Below are positions 1 to 5,079 of a stretch of DNA of 5,079 nt, piece by piece. A program made the position numbers and the translations under genes. How positions within the stretch are numbered: the stretch's first letter is position 1; each line of letters begins with the position of its first letter. The stretch lies in NCBI GenBank assembly GCA_902772605.1, contig CACYBG010000263.1, forward strand, positions 1-5,079. The letters are read 5' to 3'. Under the pieces are notes generated by a model. That model worked only from the letters and a program-made list of their open reading frames with translations. It did no database searches and was not told where the DNA came from. This DNA is from an uncultured Spirochaetaceae bacterium. Its GTDB lineage: Bacteria > Spirochaetota > Spirochaetia > Treponematales > Treponemataceae.

Positions 1-245
1 ATGATTCTTATGGAAAAGTATTGTTTGTTCATGCAAATCGGTTCCCTTCCAAACAAAAGATTTCAGGGACTCAGCATAATTTTAAACGGATGTGCGGAAC
101 GTCATCTTTTGCTGAACATGTCGAGTCCTACAACTTTGGTTCAACAGGCGGAAGCGTTGTGGCCGGAACGAAAAAAATCTGCACAAGTGAAACGCGGAAG
201 CCTTTTTTCGGGACGGACACACGCTGGGAGCATGTTGTAAACTGA
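1..245 (+). CDS. 3' end of an unrecognised gene (partial at the left edge)
   Basis: This frame is open from base 3 to the TGA at 243-245 and gives 80 visible residues, so the gene most likely starts upstream of the window. The visible part begins DSYGKVLFVHANRFPSK and ends FFGTDTRWEHVVN. It is rich in Gly, Thr, Ser and aromatic residues and has no membrane segment. I do not recognise the family and propose no function. A second frame (ATG at 1, stop at 238-240) is also open. I prefer the present one because its codons look more like those of the neighbours and because it continues to the window edge, but the frame choice is uncertain. The coding stretch carries the left arms of the mirrored sequence blocks described separately. 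A TTG at 21 could be a start, but it has no ribosome site in front of it. Confidence 0.45.
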   Translation, partial: DSYGKVLFVHANRFPSKQKISGTQHNFKRMCGTSSFAEHVESYNFGSTGGSVVAGTKKICTSETRKPFFGTDTRWEHVVN

Positions 246-320
246 GTGTATTTGACTCGACATTTTTGTTCCCCAGAATCCGTTCCGCATAGATATATTG
301 GCTTTCATGCTGAGTCCCTG
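64..320. repeat. Imperfect inverted repeat made of three mirrored blocks
   Basis: Three perfect blocks occur on the left and return as reverse complements, in mirrored order, on the right. CAGGGACTCAGCAT (64-77) pairs with 307-320, TGCGGAACG (93-101) with 281-289, and ATGTCGAGTC (118-127) with 254-263. The spacers are 15 and 16 bases on the left and 17 and 17 on the right. The arms are therefore collinear and of nearly equal length (64 and 67 bases), with about 126 bases between them. The left arm lies in the partial gene and the right arm beyond its stop. I see no clear target-site duplication at the outer ends. The pattern would fit an old inverted duplication, a decayed miniature mobile element or a recombination site; none of these is proven. 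Confidence 0.5.
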
Positions 321-338
321 TGGCATGATTGGGCTTTC

Positions 339-367
339 TTGAATCTTAACCCCATACCGTGTATACT
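339..367 (+). promoter_or_regulatory. Probable sigma-70-type promoter of hisD
   Basis: TTGAAT (339-344, four of six consensus bases) is followed after a 17-base spacer by TATACT (362-367, five of six). Transcription would begin near 373-375, giving a leader of about 72 bases before the hisD ATG. The region between the first gene's stop and this site shows no better candidate. Confidence 0.6.
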
Positions 368-371
368 TATG

Positions 372-430
372 GGACTAAATTTTCAGGTTCCCGGCATCGA
401 TTTGACCGTTTCCTGAAAATTCCGCAGTCT
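372..430 (+). promoter_or_regulatory. Stem-loop in the hisD 5' leader
   Basis: AATTTTCAGG (378-387) is perfectly complementary to CCTGAAAATT (412-421), a 10-bp stem closing a 24-base loop. Below an asymmetric internal loop (377 against 422-425), GACT (373-376) can pair with AGTC (426-429). The loop can form a short inner pairing of CGG (392-394) with CCG (406-408). GGGA (371-374) could instead pair with TCCC (389-392), which excludes the long stem if those bases are transcribed. The structure ends just before the ribosome site (437-441). It matches no riboswitch class I recognise, and it has neither T-box features nor a run of His codons. A role in mRNA stability or translation control is inference. 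Confidence 0.4.
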
Positions 431-446
431 TATGTTGGAGGTAAAA

Positions 447-1820
447 ATGATTAAGATTCAAAAAGCTTGCGATGTAGAGAAAGAATTTTTTTCAGGCCGT
501 GATTTTGGTCCTGGAATCGATACCGTACGCGATGTCCTGAACGATGTTAAGGCAAACGGTGATAAAGCCCTCCATCATTATACCGGTCAGTTTGACGTTT
601 CCGATCCGACTTCCTTTGAAATCCCGATGGAAACACTCAAGGCTGCCGCTGAAAAAATGCGGACGGAAAATCCGAAACTGTATGAATCGCTCACTTATTC
701 AAAGGACCTTGCCCTGAAATTTGCAAAAAAACAGAGGGAATCCTTTGATGATTTTGAAGTAGAGTTGGAAAGCGGTGTCTTTACGGGGCAGAAAAACATC
801 CCGGTCGATAGGGCCGGAGTTTATGTTCCCGCAGGTAGATTTCCGTTGGTGAGCACTGTCGTCATGACCGTCGTTCCGGCACTTGCAGCTGGAGTGAAGG
901 AAATCGTCCTTTGTACGCCGCCAAGGGTTCATCCCGACGATAGGGCTGCCGCAGAAAAAAACGGGACAGGAGTTCCTACGAAACCCTTCCTCGGTGGAAA
1001 AGCCTATGCCGATGAAAACATAATGGCTGCGGCATACATCTGTGGAGTTACAAGGGCTTTTGCGTGCGGTGGAAGTCAGGCAATCGGTGCGCTTGCATTC
1101 GGTACGGAATCCATCCCCAAGGTTGATGTGATTGTCGGACCGGGAAACAAATTCGTCGCTGAGGCAAAGAAACTCGTTTACGGAAACGTCGGAATCGATA
1201 TGATTGCAGGACCTACCGAAGTTTTCATAATCGCCGATTCTTCAGCAAATCCAGAGTGGGTAGCCGCCGATCTTTTGGCCCAGGCAGAACATGATGTGGT
1301 CGCACAGCCCGTACTTGCATGTACCGATGAGAATCTGGCAAAAAAAGTCGCCGGAGAAATCGAACGTCAGCTTGAGACTCTCCCTACAAAAGCCGTTGCC
1401 GAGCAGAGCATCAACAGTTACGGACGCATTATAATAGTAGATGATATCGATCAGGCTGCTGATATTGCCAACAGAAAAGCCCCCGAACACCTGGAGCTTG
1501 CAATGGAAGATGGACCTGACCGTGACAGACTGCAGAATCTGGTCCACAACTACGGTTCGCTTTTCATCGGTCATGGAGCGGCAGAGGTCTTTGGCGATTA
1601 TGCTGCAGGATTGAACCACACACTTCCGACATCGGGAAGCGCAAGGTTTACCGGCGGACTTTCAGTTCGCGTTTTTTTGAAAACAGTTACGACCCTTCGT
1701 ACCGATAATAAAAAGGATGGGGCAAGGAAATCAGCTCTTGCAGCCGGATATCTGGGAGATGCAGAAGGTTTGGCCGCACATGCCAGAGCCGCAAGACTCA
1801 GACTTGGTTCTGACGACTGA
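447..1820 (+). CDS. hisD: Histidinol dehydrogenase (or HisD-family dehydrogenase)
   Basis: HisD is a cytoplasmic, Zn- and NAD-dependent enzyme that performs the last two steps of histidine synthesis, L-histidinol to L-histidine. The ATG at 447 is chosen because GGAGG at 437-441 sits five bases upstream; an in-frame ATG at 432 has no ribosome site. The product has 457 residues against about 430 in typical HisD. Family marks seen are VYVPAG (125-130), VDVIVGPGNKFV (226-237) and the signature IDMIAGPTE (250-258). Probable Zn ligands by family pattern are Q279 and H282 (AQAEH), D384 (FGDYA) and H445 (GLAAH). The catalytic Glu-His pair is E347-H348 (APEHLEL), and H391 lies in NHTLP. The extra length is mainly at about 160-187, between the TPPR motif and the AAAYICGV helix. 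No other his gene is visible, so a related substrate cannot be excluded. It appears to have its own promoter. Confidence 0.9.
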   Translation: MIKIQKACDVEKEFFSGRDFGPGIDTVRDVLNDVKANGDKALHHYTGQFDVSDPTSFEIPMETLKAAAEKMRTENPKLYESLTYSKDLALKFAKKQRESFDDFEVELESGVFTGQKNIPVDRAGVYVPAGRFPLVSTVVMTVVPALAAGVKEIVLCTPPRVHPDDRAAAEKNGTGVPTKPFLGGKAYADENIMAAAYICGVTRAFACGGSQAIGALAFGTESIPKVDVIVGPGNKFVAEAKKLVYGNVGIDMIAGPTEVFIIADSSANPEWVAADLLAQAEHDVVAQPVLACTDENLAKKVAGEIERQLETLPTKAVAEQSINSYGRIIIVDDIDQAADIANRKAPEHLELAMEDGPDRDRLQNLVHNYGSLFIGHGAAEVFGDYAAGLNHTLPTSGSARFTGGLSVRVFLKTVTTLRTDNKKDGARKSALAAGYLGDAEGLAAHARAARLRLGSDD

Positions 1821-1828
1821 TTTTTACT

Positions 1829-1870
1829 TGAGGGAACCTCTGAAAACATCAGGCTTTAGGGGGTCCCTTG
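1829..1870 (+). terminator. Strong imperfect hairpin between hisD and def, possible terminator
   Basis: Starting nine bases after the hisD stop, 1831-1844 pairs with 1855-1868 as an almost continuous 14-bp stem with one A-G mismatch and two G-U pairs. It extends outward through further wobble pairs at 1829-1830 with 1869-1870, and the loop is about ten bases (1845-1854). An alternative inner stem, CTGA (1840-1843) with TCAG (1849-1852), is possible. The downstream sequence is only moderately T-rich (TTGAATTGATGATTTT), not a clean U-tract. It may be a weak terminator, an mRNA processing or stability element, or a copy of a dispersed palindromic repeat. I see no clear promoter between it and def, which argues against full termination. 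Confidence 0.45.
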
Positions 1871-1903
1871 AATTGATGATTTTAAAAATAAACGGGAGGA
1901 AAA

Positions 1904-2485
1904 ATGAAGATATATAAACTTGGTGAAGAAGTCCTGAGGAAGCAATGTGAACCGGTACAGCCCGAAGAGATAAACGACGAATTCCGCAGCATCCTGAACG
2001 ACATGTTTGAAACGATGATTTCTGCAAACGGAGTCGGACTTGCAGCTCCACAGGTTGGAATTGCAAAAAGGTTTTTCGTCGTAATGGCAGATGATGATGT
2101 CAGGCGCGTATTCATAAATCCGACGATTACGAAAACTTCAAACGACCTTGTCGATTATGAGGAAGGCTGCCTTTCGATTCCGGGCGTTTACGAAAACATC
2201 AAGAGGCCTTCAAAGGTTTCCGTTTCCGCAATCAATGAAAATGGAAAGCACTTTACGATTGAAGAAGCCGACGGGCTTTTGGCAAGGGTCATTCAGCATG
2301 AAAACGACCACTTGGATGGAGTTCTGTACATAGACCGCGGCGACGAGGGATTTAAGAAGGATACCGAAGAGCAGTTCAACAGGCGTGCAGAACGTGCGGC
2401 AAAAAAAGCGGCGGAAAAAGCCAGAAAACAGGCGAGCATTGCTGCCAAGATTGCTGCAAAAAAAGCAAAGAAAGATGGAAACTGA
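1904..2485 (+). CDS. def: Peptide deformylase
   Basis: Def is a cytoplasmic metalloenzyme acting at the ribosome exit tunnel, where it removes the formyl group from the N-terminal Met of new proteins. The ATG at 1904 follows GGGAGG (1894-1899) at a short distance. The product has 193 residues. All three family motifs are intact: GVGLAAPQ (43-50), EGCLS (87-91) and QHENDH (131-136). The metal ligands are therefore C89, H132 and H136, with E133 as the catalytic acid-base. The catalytic domain ends near residue 150. After it comes an extension rich in Lys, Ala, Arg and Glu (about 152-193) that should form a basic helix; E. coli Def, at 168 to 169 residues, is shorter. fmt follows after three bases, so the two genes for the formyl-Met cycle are very probably co-transcribed. 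Confidence 0.95.
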   Translation: MKIYKLGEEVLRKQCEPVQPEEINDEFRSILNDMFETMISANGVGLAAPQVGIAKRFFVVMADDDVRRVFINPTITKTSNDLVDYEEGCLSIPGVYENIKRPSKVSVSAINENGKHFTIEEADGLLARVIQHENDHLDGVLYIDRGDEGFKKDTEEQFNRRAERAAKKAAEKARKQASIAAKIAAKKAKKDGN

Positions 2486-2488
2486 TAT

Positions 2489-3502
2489 ATGCTGAGGGTT
2501 TTGTATGCAGGAAGTCCGGCTGCTTCTTCGCGGGCGCTGGAACTTATTTTAAAAGACAGTTACATGTCCTCATCCATTCCTGAAGAGCAGTACAAGGTTG
2601 TCGGCGTTTTGACCAATCCTCCGTCAACCCAGGGTCGTCATAGGGATTTGATTCCGACTGAAGTTGCCCATTATGCCCAGATTTGGAATGAAGCTCGTGA
2701 TGACGGCATCGTGATTCTGACACCTGAACATCTGAAGCAGGAGGCGCGCGATCAGATTGCATCCCTTCATCCTGATGTATTCATCTGTTTTGCTTACGGA
2801 CACATCATGGGACCGAAATTCTTTTCGCTGTTCAAATACGGTGGAATCAACATCCATCCGTCGCTGCTTCCGAAATATCGCGGTGCAACTCCTGTCAATC
2901 AGGCAATCCTGAACTGCGATTCAGAGACCGGAATCAGCATACAGAAAATGGCGCTTGGAATCGATGAAGGTGATATCCTCAGTCAACAGAAATGGACTTT
3001 AACGGGAACTGAAACTGCAGAATCGCTTTTGCGTGAAGTCGCCCTGCACGGAGCCATTTCCATAACGACCATTTTGCGTTACATCGCCAGAAACAGGGAA
3101 CTTCCGGTCAGTGTACCTCAGCATGGTGAAGCCAGCTACTGTTCGATAATCAAAAAGGAAGACGGACGCATAAACTGGAGCGATTCGGCTGAAAAGATTG
3201 ATGCAAAAATCAGGGCGTATACTCCATGGCCTGGATGCTTTACCACCTGTAACGGTCAGACTTTAAGGATAATTAAAGCCCGTGACGCAGAAAAAGTCGC
3301 ACATCAGGACAGTTCCATCCCCAAGAATACTGGAGCTGTTCCCGGTACGGTTCTTTCCTACAACAAGCAGAGGGGCATACTGATTCAGACCGGCGACGGA
3401 GTTTTGATAGCGACGGAACTTCAGTGGCAGGCAAAAAAATCCATGGATTACAAGTCCTTTATGAATGGAACCCGGAATTTCATCGGTACCGTTCTGGAAT
3501 GA
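2489..3502 (+). CDS. fmt: Methionyl-tRNA formyltransferase
   Basis: Fmt transfers a formyl group from 10-formyltetrahydrofolate to Met-tRNA(fMet), making the initiator tRNA. The 337-residue product is slightly longer than the 315 residues of E. coli Fmt. The N-terminal transferase domain covers about 1-210. It starts with MLRVLYAGSP, which matches the family N-terminus and supports the ATG at 2489. Its active site is in NIHPSLLPKYRGATP (121-135), with catalytic N121 and H123, and D159 in GIDEGD by spacing to E. coli D144. The C-terminal tRNA-binding OB-fold covers about 220-337 and contains the typical INWSDSAEKI (228-237) and IRAYTPWPG (241-249). About ten extra residues lie at 22-36, before VVGVLTNP. 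The start codon lies three bases after the def stop with only a weak GGA upstream (2477-2479), so translation probably depends on coupling to def. Confidence 0.95.
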   Translation: MLRVLYAGSPAASSRALELILKDSYMSSSIPEEQYKVVGVLTNPPSTQGRHRDLIPTEVAHYAQIWNEARDDGIVILTPEHLKQEARDQIASLHPDVFICFAYGHIMGPKFFSLFKYGGINIHPSLLPKYRGATPVNQAILNCDSETGISIQKMALGIDEGDILSQQKWTLTGTETAESLLREVALHGAISITTILRYIARNRELPVSVPQHGEASYCSIIKKEDGRINWSDSAEKIDAKIRAYTPWPGCFTTCNGQTLRIIKARDAEKVAHQDSSIPKNTGAVPGTVLSYNKQRGILIQTGDGVLIATELQWQAKKSMDYKSFMNGTRNFIGTVLE

Positions 3503-3503
3503 G

Positions 3504-3529
3504 CCTTTTTAACCGGCGTTAAAGGTTTT
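3504..3529 (+). terminator. Probable weak intrinsic terminator after fmt
   Basis: TTTAAC (3508-3513) and GTTAAA (3518-3523) form a 6-bp stem around a CGGC loop. The flanking CC and GG (3504-3505 and 3524-3525) can add two pairs if two T residues bulge. TTTT (3526-3529) follows directly. The stem is A/T-rich and the T-tract short, so termination is likely only partial. The position, one base after the fmt stop, is right for the end of a def-fmt unit. Confidence 0.45.
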
Positions 3530-3562
3530 CCTGTCGTTGAGGTCCTCTGTTTTATGGTTGAT

Positions 3563-3609
3563 TTCAATAGACAGTAGAAAAAAGTTTATAAAAATTGTAG
3601 AATGATTGT
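3563..3609 (+). promoter_or_regulatory. Possible promoter region of the PASTA gene
   Basis: Two -10-like boxes are visible. TATAAA (3587-3592) has only a weak TTCAAT (3563-3568) 18 bases upstream. TAGAAT (3598-3603) has no recognisable -35 but would place transcription start at or next to the ATG at 3610. No Shine-Dalgarno sequence is present before that ATG; the nearest purine-rich run (3574-3584) is too far away. The region is very A/T-rich, as expected of a promoter, but the exact box cannot be decided by eye. Confidence 0.3.
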
Positions 3610-4758
3610 ATGAGTGACGAAACAATAGAAACGGAAAAAAATGAAGGCACTTTTGATTCTGAAGTGAGAAATGAAAGCACCTTGGAGAATGAAACCATAG
3701 TTGAAGAAACATCTGCTGCAGAAACGTCTGTTGCAGAAAAAGCCGTTAAACCGAAGAAAAAGGGCGGCTTTGGAACTGCATTCAGCGATTTGATTCAAAA
3801 TTTCGGTAAGGGCGGATGGGTTCTCTTTGTGACCATGCTCCTCAGCTTCCTGATAATGGTTGCCGTCTGTCTTGTGGTTTTCTTCTATTCAGTTCATGGA
3901 GAAGAAAAGGTCATGGTGCCTAATGTCGTCGGAAAAAGCCTGACGAATGCACTTTTTGACATGCAGGTTAAGGAACTTTATCCAAAAATCGCATTGCGCT
4001 ATTCAGACCTTCCGGGTGACGAAGGAACAATCCTTGAACAGCAGCCTGCCGGTGGATCCATCGTTAAGGCGTACCGCACAATCGATCTGGTTGTTAGCCG
4101 TGGCGTTGAATTGGAGACCATGCCGGATTATGTCGGAAAGGGAATCGATGACGTACAGCTTCAGTTGAAGACTCAGTTCAGCGATGATCCGACGATTGAA
4201 TTTGCACCTGTCATCTATCAGAAGAATTCTGCGGCGGTCGGAACCATTTTGGCACAGTATCCGGAGCCGGGAACCTATCTTTCACACTTGAAGGTATTCT
4301 TCATCGTAAGTTCTGGAAACGACGACATCAAGACCATCGTTCCGGACCTCAAGAACATGAGCGTACAGCAGGTCCTTGCCCAGATGGAAAAATATCCGAT
4401 ACTCTTTGATTTCACGGCTGTAAAATCAGACAGTTCAGAAACTCCTGCAACCGTTACTTCACAGGAAAAGGTCGGAGAAAGCGTTTCTGAATTCTCAAGG
4501 GTTAAGGTGCAGATTACACTCCCTGCCGACAATCCGGACGAGCTTACCGCTTATGGCGTGTTCACTCACACATTGCCTGAATATCCGTTCCCTGTGAACG
4601 TCAGGCTTGAATGTTCCGACAGCGACGGTTCAATTACAAAGATTGCCGATTTGCTGCATCCGGGAAAAGAACTCACGATACCGTACATGGTAAAGAAGGG
4701 TTCAGTCCTTACCCTGGCCGTAAACGGAGAAACGGTAACAAGTCAGGTCATTCAGTAA
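3610..4758 (+). CDS. Membrane-anchored PASTA-domain protein (no kinase domain)
   Basis: The 382-residue product has an acidic, Glu/Thr/Ser-rich cytoplasmic N-terminus (about 1-45) and a basic stretch KPKKKGG (47-53). A single membrane helix follows (about 69-95, WVLFVTMLLSF to FFYS), then three PASTA repeats outside the membrane at about 99-167, 168-236 and 239-305. PASTA 1 shows the typical VPNVVGKS and ILEQQPAGG, PASTA 2 the MPDYVGK and ILAQYPEPG, and PASTA 3 the more diverged VPDLKNMS. A beta-rich C-terminal part (about 310-382) is unrecognised. PASTA repeats are known to bind peptidoglycan fragments or beta-lactams in Ser/Thr kinases and penicillin-binding proteins. Neither kinase nor transpeptidase motifs are present here, so a structural or sensing role in the periplasm is inference. 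The ATG at 3610 is the first start after an in-frame TAG at 3598; it lacks a ribosome site. Confidence 0.85.
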   Translation: MSDETIETEKNEGTFDSEVRNESTLENETIVEETSAAETSVAEKAVKPKKKGGFGTAFSDLIQNFGKGGWVLFVTMLLSFLIMVAVCLVVFFYSVHGEEKVMVPNVVGKSLTNALFDMQVKELYPKIALRYSDLPGDEGTILEQQPAGGSIVKAYRTIDLVVSRGVELETMPDYVGKGIDDVQLQLKTQFSDDPTIEFAPVIYQKNSAAVGTILAQYPEPGTYLSHLKVFFIVSSGNDDIKTIVPDLKNMSVQQVLAQMEKYPILFDFTAVKSDSSETPATVTSQEKVGESVSEFSRVKVQITLPADNPDELTAYGVFTHTLPEYPFPVNVRLECSDSDGSITKIADLLHPGKELTIPYMVKKGSVLTLAVNGETVTSQVIQ

Positions 4759-4772
4759 AAAATCAACGTGGA

Positions 4773-4819
4773 AAAAAACGCCCCGAAGTTGAATCGTTCA
4801 GCTTCGGGGTTTTCATTTT
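4773..4819. terminator. Strong bidirectional intrinsic terminator
   Basis: CCCCGAAG (4781-4788) pairs perfectly with CTTCGGGG (4802-4809). The stem continues inward through a T-G pair and TGAA/TTCA (4790-4793 with 4797-4800) to a TCG loop, about 13 bp in all. On the plus strand TTTTCATTTT (4810-4819) follows, ending the PASTA gene transcript. On the minus strand the hairpin is followed by CG and seven T residues (the A-run at 4772-4778), so it can also stop transcription from the convergent gene on the right. Confidence 0.9.
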
Positions 4820-4946
4820 CGGGGCTTTCATTGATATATGTTGATTTTAGTCATTGACTACGTTGATGCTAAAGATGATTCTATTTAAGACTTGCACTTG
4901 CCTTCCACGCTGTTGGTTTAGACGCATTCTGAAAAAAAACAGTCGC
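4820..4946. other. Non-coding gap between convergent genes
   Basis: No supportable gene is seen here. The gap holds an exact 6-bp inverted repeat around one base, TAGTCATTGACTA (4848-4860). It also has an A8 run at 4933-4940, read as T8 on the minus strand just beyond the stop of the minus-strand gene and without a clear hairpin before it. A 16-codon ATG frame at 4838-4888 has no ribosome site and is not called. Confidence 0.5.
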
Positions 4947-5079
4947 TTAAAATTGGAATTCTACCCTGATTTTCTTGATTTTAACTGCGGCTGAAACAGG
5001 CAGTGTCATTTCATTTCCATTTTTCTGCCTGATTGTAACCGTGCCGTTTTTCTTATCCAGATTGACCGGAAGACCGACG
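4947..5079 (-). CDS. C-terminal end of an unrecognised minus-strand gene (partial)
   Basis: On the minus strand a frame is open from the window edge to a TAA (plus-strand bases 4947-4949), giving 43 residues that begin VGLPVNLDKKNGTVTIRQ and end VKIKKIRVEFQF. Alternating hydrophobic and polar residues, the turn-like DKKNG and KNGNE, and the aromatic last residues suggest a beta-sandwich or other beta-rich C-terminal domain, as found at the ends of many secreted enzymes and surface proteins. The final F-Q-F could also fit an outer-membrane beta strand. The family cannot be named from this fragment. The gene converges on the PASTA gene, and the bidirectional terminator at 4773-4819 lies about 130 bases beyond its stop. 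Confidence 0.65.
   Translation of the reverse strand, partial: VGLPVNLDKKNGTVTIRQKNGNEMTLPVSAAVKIKKIRVEFQF

Noticed and set aside
141..326. Minus-strand open frame of 61 codons
   Set aside because: No ribosome site, an atypical Cys/Arg/Met-rich product, and overlap with the partial plus-strand gene. It runs through the mirrored repeat blocks, which may explain why it looks structured.
369..416. 15-codon frame in the hisD leader as an attenuator leader peptide
   Set aside because: It contains no His codons, has no ribosome site, and its ATG lies upstream of the predicted transcript start.
432..446. ATG at 432 as the hisD start
   Set aside because: It has no ribosome site. GGAGG at 437-441 lies inside this would-be extension and fits the ATG at 447.
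246..446. T-box or other known riboswitch, or an integron attC site
   Set aside because: No T-box sequence was seen, the leader is too short, and no attC-type core sites flank a palindrome of the right length.
4838..4888. 16-codon ATG frame after the PASTA gene terminator
   Set aside because: No ribosome site, no promoter and very short; it is best treated as chance.
1..5079. CRISPR array, tRNA or rRNA genes, insertion sequence with transposase
   Set aside because: No regularly spaced direct repeats, tRNA-like folds, rRNA segments or transposase motifs were seen on either strand.

Overview
The window looks like a spirochaete chromosome, most probably a Treponema. This rests on the order def-fmt-(single-pass PASTA protein), which I recall from treponemes, on the protein sequences, and on the moderate, A-rich base composition with strong GGAGG-type ribosome sites on some genes. 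No species can be named, and no sequence search was possible.

Layout, left to right. Bases 1-245 hold the 3' end of an unrecognised plus-strand gene. Bases 246-446 are non-coding and contain a good sigma-70-type promoter (339-367) and a foldable leader (372-430). hisD (447-1820) follows, encoding histidinol dehydrogenase or a close relative. An 83-base gap with a strong imperfect hairpin separates it from def (1904-2485, peptide deformylase). fmt (2489-3502, methionyl-tRNA formyltransferase) starts three bases after def ends. A gap of about 107 bases holds a probable weak terminator and start signals for a PASTA-repeat membrane protein (3610-4758). A strong bidirectional terminator (4773-4819) follows. 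The window ends inside a convergent minus-strand gene of which only the last 43 codons are visible (4947-5079).

How the genes work together. def and fmt open and close the formyl-methionine cycle of translation initiation: Fmt formylates initiator Met-tRNA and Def removes the formyl group from the nascent chain. Their three-base spacing suggests translational coupling. hisD is the only histidine-pathway gene visible. The PASTA protein is probably its own transcription unit, a membrane-anchored periplasmic protein that may recognise peptidoglycan.

Most of the window is ordinary housekeeping sequence, and I see no convincing new system. The points worth a second look are three mirrored sequence blocks around the end of the first gene (64-320), the structured hisD leader and its resemblance to the hisD-def hairpin, an extra segment in HisD, the Lys/Ala-rich tail of Def, and the PASTA gene that lacks a Shine-Dalgarno sequence and may be leaderless.
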